Positions 1 through 8,844 of a DNA stretch of 64,000 nucleotides are shown one piece after another (within the stretch, counting starts at the first letter, position 1; each line of letters starts with the position of its first letter). The stretch lies in assembly GCA_910576385.1 (NCBI GenBank), contig CAJTIR010000021.1, positions 1 to 64,000 on the forward strand, read 5' to 3'. Made by a program: the position numbers and the translations under genes. This stretch comes from Lachnospiraceae bacterium. Lineage in GTDB: Bacteria > Bacillota > Clostridia > Lachnospirales > Lachnospiraceae. Below the pieces are notes generated by a model. That model ran no database searches. It was not told the origin of the DNA and saw only the letters and a program-made list of their open reading frames with translations.

Positions 1-198
1 TTGTCACCCGCACGATTATCACCTCTGTTATCAGTATACCATACATCACTAAATATTACTAGATAACAAAACAAAAAGGTTGACAAAAAAATAAGCCTAT
101 TACAAGACTTAGAGGTACTTTTTTGATTACTGATGTGTCAAACTCCCGGGAAAAAATAAAAACGTTTCTTACATGGGCAAAAGAATTGACAGCTAAAT

Positions 199-227
199 TT
201 GACATAGCAGATACAGAATGATAGAAT
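199..227 (+). promoter_or_regulatory. Sigma-70-type promoter of the VanZ-like gene
   Basis: TTGACA at 199-204 and TAGAAT at 222-227 are separated by exactly 17 bases and sit about 70 bases upstream of the VanZ-like start. The 1-198 stretch is AT-rich and holds no gene I can support; a second TTGACA at about 80 has no convincing -10. Confidence 0.6.
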
Positions 228-295
228 AGGTACAAATTTCTGACAAAAATCCAAATGGAAGAATGAAAACAAAATAGAAAGAAAAGTGAATCAAA

Positions 296-778
296 ATGTA
301 TAAATGGAAAAAAAGAATTACAGGCTTGATGGTAATCTTCTGGATGATCGTTATCTTTGCATTTTCTGCCCAACCAGCACAGCAATCTTCTAAGACCAGT
401 CATTCCATCTCTTACAAATTTGCAGAATGGCAGAATCGCCTCTTCCAGCAAGGAAAAACAGAACAAGCACTGTCTGACCAGGCGGAATCTATGCAGTTGA
501 TCATCCGAAAAAGCGCTCATATGGGAGAATACGCCATTCTTGCAATATTATTGTATCTGCACTTTAGCTGTTATCCGTTAAAAAAACGACAGATCCAATT
601 ACTGGCGCTGGGAATCACCGCCGGATATGCAGCATCCGATGAAATTCACCAATTATTTGTGCCTGGACGAGCAGGCAGGCTATCTGATGTATGCATTGAC
701 AGCCTGGGAGGGCTTTTAGGGTTAATACTCTGCCTTATTATTTTGCGTTTACACGATCGACATAAAAATAATATGTAA
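296..778 (+). CDS. VanZ-like integral membrane protein
   Basis: A 160-aa membrane protein of the VanZ-like family. There is an N-terminal hydrophobic segment (about residues 10-24, ending FAFSAQPA), the family-typical RKSAHMGEYAILAILL segment near residues 70-90, and two more hydrophobic stretches with the DEIHQLFVPGRAGRLSDVCID motif between them, which is the diagnostic VanZ signature. VanZ itself gives low-level teicoplanin resistance in Tn1546. Most chromosomal relatives, including this one, have no assigned substrate. It is the only plus-strand gene in the first 22 kb and converges with the long minus-strand cluster. The start is weakly supported by a GAAAAG-like Shine-Dalgarno. Confidence 0.88.
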   Translation: MYKWKKRITGLMVIFWMIVIFAFSAQPAQQSSKTSHSISYKFAEWQNRLFQQGKTEQALSDQAESMQLIIRKSAHMGEYAILAILLYLHFSCYPLKKRQIQLLALGITAGYAASDEIHQLFVPGRAGRLSDVCIDSLGGLLGLILCLIILRLHDRHKNNM

Positions 779-791
779 TTATTAGATATTG

Positions 792-830
792 CTCTGGTGA
801 TTAAATGTCTACGAATTTTAACCACCAGAG
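792..830. other. Hairpin between convergent genes
   Basis: CTCTGGTG at 792-799 pairs with CACCAGAG at 823-830 (8 bp, 23-nt loop) in the gap where the VanZ-like gene and the minus-strand cluster converge. There is no T tract on either side, so a terminator role is only inferred from the position. Confidence 0.35.
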
Positions 831-959
831 ATCAATTTAAAACCTACTTTCTAATCCCGCTTTGTTATATGCAGCCCACTACTCATCTTTTTCATATAGT
901 ATTTGCCAATCATAAATTATACTGCCCAGACTATCACAAAAATCAAACCCAAGTTACAT

Positions 960-2711
960 TCACAACAATTTCAATTTTTTTATCAATTCTTCTGGTGTCA
1001 ACCTAGTGATCTGATATAAGTCATTCATATAATTACAACCTCCAACTGTAACAGAAAATGCATTGGAATAATGTTTCCTAACCTTTTCTTTTATGAACAT
1101 ATTAAAGATTCCATATGGATAACAAAATGACTCTATTTCCCCATATCCTTGCAACATTTTCTTAGATTTGATCAAGCACTCATCCAATTTATGTTCCGAT
1201 AATCTAATCATATTCATATGCGAAAGACCATGTGATCCAATTTCCCATCCCTCTTCTACCAGTTTGAGAATCATATCATGAGTTAAATGCCTTCTATTAA
1301 CATCATCTCTATGGTTCCAAGAATTATCTTCACCAATTAAATCAGGACACACATACACAGTTGCATGAAATCCATATTTTTTCATACACGGCAGCGCATT
1401 CCAATAAACGTTCTCATAGCCATCATCAAATGTGCAAATAATCCGGTTATGTTTATCTCTCTCTTGAAAATACTCTTTTACTGAGCATAGCCTATATCCC
1501 TTTTTATATAAAATTTCCATCAACTTTTCAAAACCATCTTTCGCATAATCAACCCCTGAATAGATGCAATCCACATCGTGAAACATAACTGTGATACACG
1601 ATTCTCCATCGCTTTCGGCCTCTGGTTTGAAATTGTTTTCCAATACTTGTTTCCACTTAGAAACAACCTGATTCTTTGCTAAGTCTTTAGCCAATATTTC
1701 CCTCAATTCTTTCTTTTCACCCTTTTTATATACATTGACAACAAAGTGATATATGTCAGCCGCCATATCTGCCGGTTTCAATGATTTTATAATATGTTCT
1801 GGATATTTCTCGCCAATTCTCTCAGCGATATAACCTGTGTCAGAAATCAATATTTCCTTTCCAATCTTTACAGCTTCGGAAACAGATATTCCAAACCCCT
1901 CAAAAGGCGACGCCTGGATATATACATCCACCTCTCTTATCTTCTCAATATAATGTTCACGCTTAAGATACCCAAATAAAAACACATTTTTCTCCAAAGA
2001 GTTTTCACGAATTATTTTTTTATATTGACCTTCTATATCTGCATCAATTTTCCCATACAAATAAAGGATATCATCTCTTTTTTTCTCATTTATTAACTTT
2101 GAGAAAGCCAAAAGTAAATTTCCAATTCCTTTTTTCTCTCCCAAAAATGAAGAGCCAGAAGCAAATACAATCCGTTCACAACTCTGTACCTGAGAGATGT
2201 TCTCCAACTCCTCCATCTGACAAATAATCGGAATAATATAGTATTTACACTTTTCATTTCCACCAATTACCCTGGCATTTTGATTCAATTCCTCAGACAA
2301 TCCAATCACTGCAGATGCGTATTTGAATGCTTCTGCATTAAAGAAAAGTAAATCGGCCTTTTCCCAAGCTAAATTCACTTCACTCCCGCACAATACAATA
2401 TCAAGAGGAATATGCTTACTTTTGCAGAATATCATTGAATAATATGCCGTTCTTCCAGCTCCACATGACACACACAAATCTATCATATCACCATACTTTT
2501 TTAACATTTCCTTAAGCTTATAGGCGCCTCGTATTTTCTTTCCTAAATCCTGATCATACCCGCCGTCTAAAGCGTAATAATCTGTATTTAAAAAAATCTC
2601 AAGGTATACATCATGTCCAAGTTTTTCAAATATTTCTTTTAATTGTGTACTGTGTAATGCAAGACCTCCCGCATCATCTCCAAATTCAGAAGTACATAAC
2701 AATATTTTCAT
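960..2711 (-). CDS. GT4 glycosyltransferase fused to NodB-type polysaccharide deacetylase
   Basis: A 583-aa two-domain protein. Residues 1 to about 360 look like a GT-B, GT4-type glycosyltransferase; the acceptor/donor signature is in the GFGISVSEAVKIGKEILISD stretch. Residues about 375-583 are a NodB/CE4 deacetylase with TFDDGY at 427-432 and the metal-binding pair H494 and H498 in SHGLSH. CE4 enzymes remove N-acetyl groups from sugars; GT4 enzymes transfer sugars from nucleotide or lipid donors. The fusion suggests that one protein adds and then deacetylates (or only binds) the same sugar. No signal peptide, so it acts in the cytosol. It is the last gene of the run and follows an FkbM methyltransferase. 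The substrate is unknown. Confidence 0.85.
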   Translation of the reverse strand: MKILLCTSEFGDDAGGLALHSTQLKEIFEKLGHDVYLEIFLNTDYYALDGGYDQDLGKKIRGAYKLKEMLKKYGDMIDLCVSCGAGRTAYYSMIFCKSKHIPLDIVLCGSEVNLAWEKADLLFFNAEAFKYASAVIGLSEELNQNARVIGGNEKCKYYIIPIICQMEELENISQVQSCERIVFASGSSFLGEKKGIGNLLLAFSKLINEKKRDDILYLYGKIDADIEGQYKKIIRENSLEKNVFLFGYLKREHYIEKIREVDVYIQASPFEGFGISVSEAVKIGKEILISDTGYIAERIGEKYPEHIIKSLKPADMAADIYHFVVNVYKKGEKKELREILAKDLAKNQVVSKWKQVLENNFKPEAESDGESCITVMFHDVDCIYSGVDYAKDGFEKLMEILYKKGYRLCSVKEYFQERDKHNRIICTFDDGYENVYWNALPCMKKYGFHATVYVCPDLIGEDNSWNHRDDVNRRHLTHDMILKLVEEGWEIGSHGLSHMNMIRLSEHKLDECLIKSKKMLQGYGEIESFCYPYGIFNMFIKEKVRKHYSNAFSVTVGGCNYMNDLYQITRLTPEELIKKLKLL

Positions 2712-2744
2712 CTATAAGTTCCTTCCAATATCTTATTCCTGTTC

Positions 2745-3815
2745 TTATTTCCACGCGTATACTACTGTTTCTGTCAAATTATCAAGCTTTTGATGATTTC
2801 TAATTATAAAATGATAATTAGGATTGATACTTTTAATCTTCAAAGGTACTTCCCAAAAATCAGCCTGAAAATGATAAATACATACAGCCAGTTTCGGATT
2901 CATTTTTTTTATAGTCTCTTTCAAACCTTCCAAGGCATTTTTTTCAGAACCTTCAATATCCATCTTAATAAATGTCAAAGCTTCTTTTAAAGAATCTCCT
3001 TTTTTACACTCCACAATTGTATTTCCATCTTCCCCAACTCTTGCATTCGTATATTTACTCGATTTTTCTGTTGAAAGAAAACTAATTTTTCCGTCATAAT
3101 CATATAAAGCCTTTTTCATCATCTGTACATTCTCTAGATCGCTTACATTCTTTGATGAAATTTGGAAATTACTTTCATCTGCCTCAAAACCAATTATTTT
3201 TTTGTATTTCCAGCTAACTTTATTAGCAAATTCAAACATATTTATACCATTGCAGACACCTGCATCCAAAAAAATTTCATCTTCTTCATACTCAAATTGA
3301 TCACAAAAATATTGTTCAAAATCTTCAGTTTCATAATAAAAATGAAACTGATATGGCACACTTAGACGTACAAAGACATTCATCAATATATTTTTTGATT
3401 TATCATCTTCTAACAGATTCATGACTTCCACAATTTTTTCTGCATTTTCAATAATATTTTCTCTTTTATCATATAAATCAAAATATCCTGTAGATGTAGG
3501 GCCAATATATATACAATCTAAAGGAATGCTGCTATTATCTATAGAAACATATAAGTTATCTGTCATCACTCTTTTAGAAATAAAATAATTGGCTTCTTTT
3601 CCCCATAATTCAAATTGGTGAAACACATTACTATCATTTACATATATGTCAAGTACATCTATTCTCAAATTATGATTTTTAAAAAAATTATGTATCTCAG
3701 AACATTCATGTACATCACATATCACAATGGTCTTTTTTTCATTAAATGCTGCTGATTTATTTATATACGCATCTATTCTCTTATTGAGATTTATAATAAA
3801 CTCTTTCTTGTTCAT
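2745..3815 (-). CDS. FkbM-family SAM-dependent methyltransferase
   Basis: A 356-aa protein. The C-terminal half (about 180-350) is a Rossmann methyltransferase of the FkbM type: FLDAGVCNGINMFEF is the SAM-binding motif I (the usual Gly-rich loop is reduced), IIGFEADE carries the acidic ribose-binding residue, and FIKMDIEGSEKNALEG is the hallmark FkbM motif. FkbM enzymes O-methylate sugars or polyketides and are frequent in surface-glycan and natural-product clusters. The N-terminal 180 residues are not recognised. The start has no strong Shine-Dalgarno and lies 3 bases beyond the upstream glycosyltransferase-like stop, so it is probably translationally coupled. Very AT-rich. Confidence 0.82.
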   Translation of the reverse strand: MNKKEFIINLNKRIDAYINKSAAFNEKKTIVICDVHECSEIHNFFKNHNLRIDVLDIYVNDSNVFHQFELWGKEANYFISKRVMTDNLYVSIDNSSIPLDCIYIGPTSTGYFDLYDKRENIIENAEKIVEVMNLLEDDKSKNILMNVFVRLSVPYQFHFYYETEDFEQYFCDQFEYEEDEIFLDAGVCNGINMFEFANKVSWKYKKIIGFEADESNFQISSKNVSDLENVQMMKKALYDYDGKISFLSTEKSSKYTNARVGEDGNTIVECKKGDSLKEALTFIKMDIEGSEKNALEGLKETIKKMNPKLAVCIYHFQADFWEVPLKIKSINPNYHFIIRNHQKLDNLTETVVYAWK

Positions 3816-3818
3816 ATT

Positions 3819-4904
3819 CTATCCCTCCATGATTTCCCTTATTATTTTTACAGCATAATTATTACCAGGTATGAATCTACGATCAATAAATTGCTGTTTC
3901 AGTTTTTCATCAATCTTTGCAATTAAAACATCGTCATGATCTAATAGGTCAAATTTATCAAATAAATGATTGCTGACAGAAATCATCATGTCTATATTCT
4001 TTTCCTGTTCTTTTGAGCGATAATCTCCATTCGTCGCAATCAAAAAACCTGCGATATTAAGATACAACAATTCACTGACAACATTTCTTCCAGCCCTTGC
4101 AATCACTATCCTAGCATCTTTATACATCTCAGTAGGTGCACGATAGGATGATGTGATTCTAAAATTAGAGGGTAATACAACGCTCTTTTCAATCTCGTGT
4201 TTAATAAAAGAATCATTACAATAAACATCAAAAAAATAAGCTTCCATTTTCTTGGCAATAAAAGCTATTTTCTTTCCCATTTCTATTGTCGATGACAAAA
4301 ACTTGTCTGAAGAATTAACAGATCCGCCACCTAAAATTCCAATGATACGATTTGATTTATTCTCAACATATGCTATTTCTAAAATTTCCTGGCGTAAAAT
4401 GGTTGGTATATAATGTACATTACATTCTCTTATTTTGAGCACTTCATTTCCAATCCCAACACCATGTACGATTGCATTTTTTCCTGCTAAATAATTTTTA
4501 TGATAAAAACAAATTGTTGATTTTGGGAGTGAATCATTCTGTAAATCGGAAGGATTTAGCAAAGCAATTACTTTCTCTTTTGGGTACATATCACACAAAG
4601 TACTCTGAAGCAATGGTTCTCCATCCATAATAATAGCAGAAGGCTGATCTTCTAATATTTTTTCAATAATCTTTGTTGCAAAACCCGTAATCGGGTTTAT
4701 TCCTATTGAAGTTATATCACATTGTTCTATATTATAGTCTAATAACAGCGGAACATCCTGTCTATATAAAGCTTCGGTTCCTTGCAAATAGGAAACTGCT
4801 GCAATTTCATACCCCAAGTTTTGAAATTCTTTCAACAAGGCAATTCCAGATGAAACTCTGCCCAATCCAGGAAACCCCCTAAAAATGCCATATATTTTTT
4901 TCAT
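3819..4904 (-). CDS. MurG/UGT-like GT-B glycosyltransferase
   Basis: A 361-aa protein with GT-B architecture. The N-terminus MKKIYGIFRGFPGLGRVSSG resembles the first strand and Gly loop of glycosyltransferase family 28/UGT-like enzymes, ILGGGSVNSSD (near 195) is the inter-domain Gly loop, and IVIARAGRNVVSELLYLNIA (near 270-290) matches the MurG-like acceptor region (RAG...E) that binds the nucleotide-sugar diphosphate. Family enzymes transfer a sugar from a UDP donor. The donor and acceptor here are unknown. It sits between a radical SAM gene and the FkbM gene, 11 and 3 bases apart, consistent with one operon. It could be a non-catalytic homologue, because the donor-site residues are not clear. 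Confidence 0.7.
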   Translation of the reverse strand: MKKIYGIFRGFPGLGRVSSGIALLKEFQNLGYEIAAVSYLQGTEALYRQDVPLLLDYNIEQCDITSIGINPITGFATKIIEKILEDQPSAIIMDGEPLLQSTLCDMYPKEKVIALLNPSDLQNDSLPKSTICFYHKNYLAGKNAIVHGVGIGNEVLKIRECNVHYIPTILRQEILEIAYVENKSNRIIGILGGGSVNSSDKFLSSTIEMGKKIAFIAKKMEAYFFDVYCNDSFIKHEIEKSVVLPSNFRITSSYRAPTEMYKDARIVIARAGRNVVSELLYLNIAGFLIATNGDYRSKEQEKNIDMMISVSNHLFDKFDLLDHDDVLIAKIDEKLKQQFIDRRFIPGNNYAVKIIREIMEG

Positions 4905-4915
4905 AAAAACCCTTT

Positions 4916-5812
4916 CTACATCACAATTATTTTTTCGCAGGCACTCATTTCAGAAAGCATAGATTTAAATATTTCAAATATTTCTTCTTCTGTTTTGTGT
5001 TCTGTAGGAACACGCTTCCCAAATATGCAATTCATCAAAGATAAATCAGGCAGTAGTCTAATTTCACCATATTCCTTACACAAATTAATATTCTTACTGT
5101 AACATGGTGATTCTATTATTTTGACAGCCCCACCTGTCTTAAATGTCCATAGATAAAACCCCTCTTTTTCATAATATGTAAGTATGGCATCCATAACATT
5201 TAGTCTCTGAATAATCTCTTTGATATAGTTAATGGAATAATTATGAAATCCTCCATCTAAAAATGGTAATAATTTTACTCTTTTCCCTTTATCAATTGAA
5301 TACTTCACGACCTCATCTACTGCATCAATGGTCCCTGGATACAATGTATAATTAAATGAATAATCAACATTGTATTGATCAAATAATTGTACACACTTTT
5401 CAAATGAATCCCATCTTCTCTTAGTTACAGCAAAATATTTTTCTCTGCCTACTCCTGGAAAATGTAATGTCACCATCACACGCGTATTACCTAGTCTGCG
5501 AGCAATTTCATTTGATACAAGACTTCCATTTGTTGCGAAACCTATTTCAACTTCTGAGTTATCATCCAACCACTCTATCATTTCTATCGTTTCATTATTG
5601 AGCAATGGTTCTCCACCCGAAAATCTCACTTCTTCCACACCTGCTCTAAGCGCAATAGCATAATATTTGATAAATTGCTCTAAAGTAAGCATATCATCTT
5701 GACCTTTATGCTCCTGACCTTCATTATGACAATAAACACATTCATAATTACATTTATTAGTAGTTAGCACTCTTAATACTTTCCATCTATCCTCTTGCAT
5801 GTCCATTTTCAT
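4916..5812 (-). CDS. Radical SAM enzyme, MoaA-like core
   Basis: A 298-aa radical SAM protein. The 4Fe-4S ligands are C21, C25 and C28 (CNYECVYC), followed by FSGGEPLL (SAM-binding GGE motif, near residue 65). The barrel continues to about residue 230. The short C-terminus has scattered cysteines (CYSKNINLC, MNCIFG) that could bind a second cluster, as in SPASM or MoaA proteins, though not in the standard spacing. Reaction unknown: candidates are epimerisation, carbon-carbon bond formation or sulfur insertion on the cluster's product. It is 5 bases from its upstream neighbour and is one of two radical SAM genes in this run. Confidence 0.85.
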   Translation of the reverse strand: MKMDMQEDRWKVLRVLTTNKCNYECVYCHNEGQEHKGQDDMLTLEQFIKYYAIALRAGVEEVRFSGGEPLLNNETIEMIEWLDDNSEVEIGFATNGSLVSNEIARRLGNTRVMVTLHFPGVGREKYFAVTKRRWDSFEKCVQLFDQYNVDYSFNYTLYPGTIDAVDEVVKYSIDKGKRVKLLPFLDGGFHNYSINYIKEIIQRLNVMDAILTYYEKEGFYLWTFKTGGAVKIIESPCYSKNINLCKEYGEIRLLPDLSLMNCIFGKRVPTEHKTEEEIFEIFKSMLSEMSACEKIIVM

Positions 5813-5817
5813 ATCTC

Positions 5818-6456
5818 CTAATAATCTGTATAAGAAAGATATTCATTTAAAACTCTCTCATAATTCTTATTTTTGACCATTTGTATCATTCTTGATGTAA
5901 ATCCATAAAAAATCGTTCTAGCTAACAGAAAAAAATCTTCCTCATCTATATAAGCAATTCTTTTCTCAATTTCTCTGATATATTTGCTTCTAAAGCACAT
6001 TTTATCAAAAATTGATCTTACAATTAAGTACAGAAGTATTGATATATCATCCATAATCCACCAGCGATTTACACTGTCCCAAATACGATGATTCCATATA
6101 TATTCTTGTACCACATTCTCTAAAGGCATCTTACACTTTCCCATATTTGTCAGCGGATTACACGAAAGTGCCTCATAAAAGTGAAAATAGCAATCATCTT
6201 TTCTCAAAAAAATATCTTCCCTTAATTGATACAAGAAATACCGCTTACAAGATTCCCCCATTCTTTTTTCATAACCATTTGAGATAACAACATCTATCAA
6301 GCGATCATAATCACTAGGATAGATTAAAAAATCTATATCCTCACCGCTTTCTAATTGATTAGGAATTACGTTATCATCATTTTTTATCAGCACATATTTC
6401 AAATTATTTTTGTTTAGCACTTCAAAAAAATCTTTAATTATATTAGCATCTACCAT
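5818..6456 (-). CDS. Minimal nucleotidyltransferase-fold protein
   Basis: A 212-aa protein. The N-terminus resembles uncharacterised nucleotidyltransferases of the PF14907 type: a helix (FFEVLNKNNLKYVLIKND) is followed by GEDIDFLIYPSDYDRLIDVV, where the D-x-D of EDIDFL would hold the catalytic metal. The usual GS motif is replaced by SGED, so activity is uncertain. The C-terminal 120 residues are helical and aromatic-rich and not recognised. The start overlaps the end of the 210-aa gene by 7 bases, and the next gene follows at 5 bases, so it belongs to the operon. It may adenylate or guanylylate a sugar or protein; this is an inference from fold only. Confidence 0.5.
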   Translation of the reverse strand: MVDANIIKDFFEVLNKNNLKYVLIKNDDNVIPNQLESGEDIDFLIYPSDYDRLIDVVISNGYEKRMGESCKRYFLYQLREDIFLRKDDCYFHFYEALSCNPLTNMGKCKMPLENVVQEYIWNHRIWDSVNRWWIMDDISILLYLIVRSIFDKMCFRSKYIREIEKRIAYIDEEDFFLLARTIFYGFTSRMIQMVKNKNYERVLNEYLSYTDY

Positions 6457-7082
6457 TTCCTTTTCTCCCTAAGCAGCATACACTTGACTTCTATTCCATC
6501 TAAGACATTAATCCTTTTTACTCTGATTACATTCTCGATATCAGATAATGCGAGACCTGCACATATGCTTTTATATCCATCTAGAATGAAATTATTCTCA
6601 TCCACATAAATAAAATCGTTGCGCGTTTTCTTAACTTGTTCCATCAACTCTTCTTTCGACTGCCAAATTTCTAAGTCAAATGCATATTCGTCAATTATCT
6701 CATGACACCCCATATAATATTTATATATTGGGGTATTAACAATATAATTCTCTTCTATGTTACCATTTTGTGTTTCAAAGCGGTATTTTAAATCTTCTAC
6801 ATTAACTGTTACATCTTCCACAGACGTTATATAAGGAATAACAGATGCAATCCTTTCTAAAAAATATTCGTTTTGTTTCGTCAGATCAAAATTATCAAGA
6901 CCGACCTGTTCATTAAGTACATCTATAAGTTTTAATGTAATATCATCAAATTCTTTTACTGATAAATCAAAACGAACAAGTCCAACATGAAAATGTATAG
7001 ATTCTCCAATATTATCTTCAATCAAAAATATATTATCTTTTATATTAGACTTATTAAGTTCAAATACTGACGGATTACTCAT
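6450..7082 (-). CDS. Unknown cluster protein with a ParB/sulfiredoxin-like C-terminal motif
   Basis: A 210-aa cytosolic protein that I do not recognise as a whole. The last 60 residues contain FIYVDENNFILDGYKSICAG followed by a hydrophobic strand and a conserved-looking basic end. This pattern (strand, Asn/Ile, DG, aromatic, hydrophobic helix) is reminiscent of the ParB/Srx nucleotide-binding fold, where the loop reads DGxHR, but here the key His-Arg pair is replaced by Tyr-Lys. The N-terminal 150 residues are acidic. It overlaps its upstream neighbour by 8 bases and its downstream neighbour by 7 bases, so co-translation is likely. Confidence 0.5.
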   Translation of the reverse strand: MSNPSVFELNKSNIKDNIFLIEDNIGESIHFHVGLVRFDLSVKEFDDITLKLIDVLNEQVGLDNFDLTKQNEYFLERIASVIPYITSVEDVTVNVEDLKYRFETQNGNIEENYIVNTPIYKYYMGCHEIIDEYAFDLEIWQSKEELMEQVKKTRNDFIYVDENNFILDGYKSICAGLALSDIENVIRVKRINVLDGIEVKCMLLREKRKW

Positions 7083-7290
7083 ATTTCTCTTTAAACCTCT
7101 TCATTTTTTTATTCGCAACAAGAACTGCCGTTGCAAACTGTGCAAATTCAAAATCTTTGAAACATATGTTTATATTATTGTTCTGTATATGAATATCAAA
7201 TTTTTCTTTTTTGGTTCCACCATTTAACTCTATACTATATTTCTGACCACCCATTTCAATTTCGGACAGTTCTCTAATTCTATTCCCCAT
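7075..7290 (-). CDS. Small unknown protein of the biosynthetic cluster
   Basis: A 71-aa protein. The ATG at 7290 is preferred because AGGAG lies 7 bases upstream; the open frame extends upstream but without a Shine-Dalgarno. Composition is mixed alpha/beta, with QKYSIELNGGTKKEKFDIHI suggesting a beta-hairpin and a basic helical tail. It could be a small binding partner, carrier or substrate for the neighbouring enzymes. No leader/core peptide pattern (no Cys/Ser/Thr-rich tail) is visible, so a RiPP precursor role is not supported. It overlaps the 210-aa gene by 8 bases. Confidence 0.55.
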   Translation of the reverse strand: MGNRIRELSEIEMGGQKYSIELNGGTKKEKFDIHIQNNNINICFKDFEFAQFATAVLVANKKMKRFKEKYE

Positions 7291-7300
7291 ATCAAATCTC

Positions 7301-8008
7301 CTAATTCCTAATTTCTGCTTGCCGTCCATATTCTGATTTTAATTCATTACGACCATATAAATGTTTTGTTGAACCTAATTCCAAACATCGAAATATTGAT
7401 TTACCCTTATGAATTTCTTCTGTTGATAAAACAGTATAGGAAGATGGAGCCATAAAAAACATATTCAATGCCACCAAGATAGAAATATTCAATAAATGTG
7501 CAAGCATTACAGCCATTGTAGCAAAATGTGTCACAAAAACAATTTCCTTCTTATTTGGGTTATTGACCCTATATAAATTACCAACTCTCTCATAACCATT
7601 TTGTTTTATTATCTCATCTAATTTATTCCATACTATTTCTGCCCTGGATACAACTTCTGAATCCGCTAATAATTTTGTATTGAGGACATTTTTATGATCC
7701 AACATCTGATCATCATCAATCCAATACTCTAAAGGTAGTTCCCAAGGAAATTCCCCTTTCACTGAGCCAATTGACAATCTATATTTGAATTCGCTTAACC
7801 ACTGACAATATTTAACATCTGTATGTATCAACCCACTTAAAAATATGGCACTTTCTGTTGCTCTTTGAGAGGAAGCAGAATAAATATCATCAATATGATA
7901 ATTTTCAATAAAGTACTGAGTTAAGAGCTTCATTTGCTCTTTTCCCATCTCAGCAATTCCATAATCATCTTTTAACGGTTCCCCATGTCTAACAAATATT
8001 AATTTCAT
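7301..8008 (-). CDS. Histidine phosphatase (phosphoglycerate mutase-like)
   Basis: A 235-aa histidine phosphatase. The phosphohistidine loop RHGE is at residues 7-10 (KLIFVRHGEPL), and the second catalytic His is in VFVTHFATMAV near residue 158. Members dephosphorylate sugars, nucleotides, cobalamin intermediates or phosphoproteins. Branch and substrate are not determinable here. The middle region (about 95-135, acidic and Trp-rich) is unlike standard phosphoglycerate mutases. The start overlaps the end of the beta-lactamase-like gene by 20 bases, showing tight coupling. In this context it could remove a phosphate from an intermediate made by the nucleotidyltransferase-like or glycosyltransferase steps. 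Confidence 0.82.
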   Translation of the reverse strand: MKLIFVRHGEPLKDDYGIAEMGKEQMKLLTQYFIENYHIDDIYSASSQRATESAIFLSGLIHTDVKYCQWLSEFKYRLSIGSVKGEFPWELPLEYWIDDDQMLDHKNVLNTKLLADSEVVSRAEIVWNKLDEIIKQNGYERVGNLYRVNNPNKKEIVFVTHFATMAVMLAHLLNISILVALNMFFMAPSSYTVLSTEEIHKGKSIFRCLELGSTKHLYGRNELKSEYGRQAEIRN

Positions 8009-8810
8009 TATTTAAATTTACCTCGAATACCTTTTTACTAATCAAATGCATAAGCTCTTTCATTTCTGTCATTTGCACGTCAGATTGTGCATGAATTTCG
8101 GATAAAAAAGCAATATAATAATTTCCTGTTTTTGTAATACATATACCGCCATCATTCACACAACTATTTACGGGCTGCTCAAATGTTCTTCCATCAACTT
8201 TTCCACTTTTTGACTGCATATCAAGATACTCCTTATATTCCATTAGTGGTTCAGCCAAAAAATCTTTATATTTTTGTGATAACAGTATGTCTCTCATATA
8301 ATTGCAACAATCTTTATTGTAAAATTCGTTGTGATCAAGCATTTGGAAAAATCTGGCATAATCATATGCTGTTGTTTCTCCTACGTGGCTGTTGTGAGGC
8401 ACAATATATTTCTTTAAAAGCTTTGTATTTTCAAAACCAAATAATTCTATCGTCTGATTAATGTGTTCGATACCCAAAAAATCAATTAAAATATTTGCTG
8501 CCATATGATCGCTGATAGCAACCATTAATTCAACTAAATCATTTGCACGCACTTTCATACCATATGATAGAAACTTCACGGTACCTGCTCCAGTTGCGAA
8601 ATTTTTCTTTGTAACTTCTAACAGTTCATTCCCTTTTATTGTACCTTCCTGCATCTGCCTAACGTAATCCAGCATAATAAACACTTTTAATGTACAAGCT
8701 CCATCTTGTATTTTGTTTTCGTGATACGAAAACAATACTTTTTTATCATTGACTGCATAAATGCTAATATCACAAGCCGTCGAATATCTAGAGATTTCAT
8801 TCATCAACAC
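7989..8810 (-). CDS. Class A beta-lactamase-like protein with a Cys nucleophile position
   Basis: A 273-aa protein with the class A/PBP-like motif order: C39-T-L-K42 in place of SxxK, S100-D101-H102 in place of SDN, the ETTAYDYARFF helix typical of class A enzymes, and K201-S202-G203 for the KTG triad. Residue 39 is encoded by TGT (8694-8696), so Cys is not a misreading. No signal peptide, so it is cytosolic, unlike true beta-lactamases. A Cys acyl-enzyme would suit amide or ester transfer rather than hydrolysis. The GTG start is chosen because GGAGGAG lies 9 bases upstream. It sits between the alpha/beta hydrolase and histidine phosphatase. The alternative is a catalytically dead binding protein. 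Confidence 0.75.
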   Translation of the reverse strand: MLMNEISRYSTACDISIYAVNDKKVLFSYHENKIQDGACTLKVFIMLDYVRQMQEGTIKGNELLEVTKKNFATGAGTVKFLSYGMKVRANDLVELMVAISDHMAANILIDFLGIEHINQTIELFGFENTKLLKKYIVPHNSHVGETTAYDYARFFQMLDHNEFYNKDCCNYMRDILLSQKYKDFLAEPLMEYKEYLDMQSKSGKVDGRTFEQPVNSCVNDGGICITKTGNYYIAFLSEIHAQSDVQMTEMKELMHLISKKVFEVNLNNEINIC

Positions 8811-8844
8811 TACTATGGTCTCCTCCTAAAAACACATGCCAAAT

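Noticed and set aside
960-1006. A plus-strand 69-aa gene covering the start of the GT4-NodB region
   Set aside because: It lies on the antisense of a much stronger coding frame with domain support, has no Shine-Dalgarno and no recognisable protein.
6450-7290. RiPP precursor among the small genes next to the radical SAM enzymes
   Set aside because: The 71-aa and 210-aa proteins lack a leader/core layout or Cys/Ser/Thr-rich tail, and no RRE or maturation transporter is linked.
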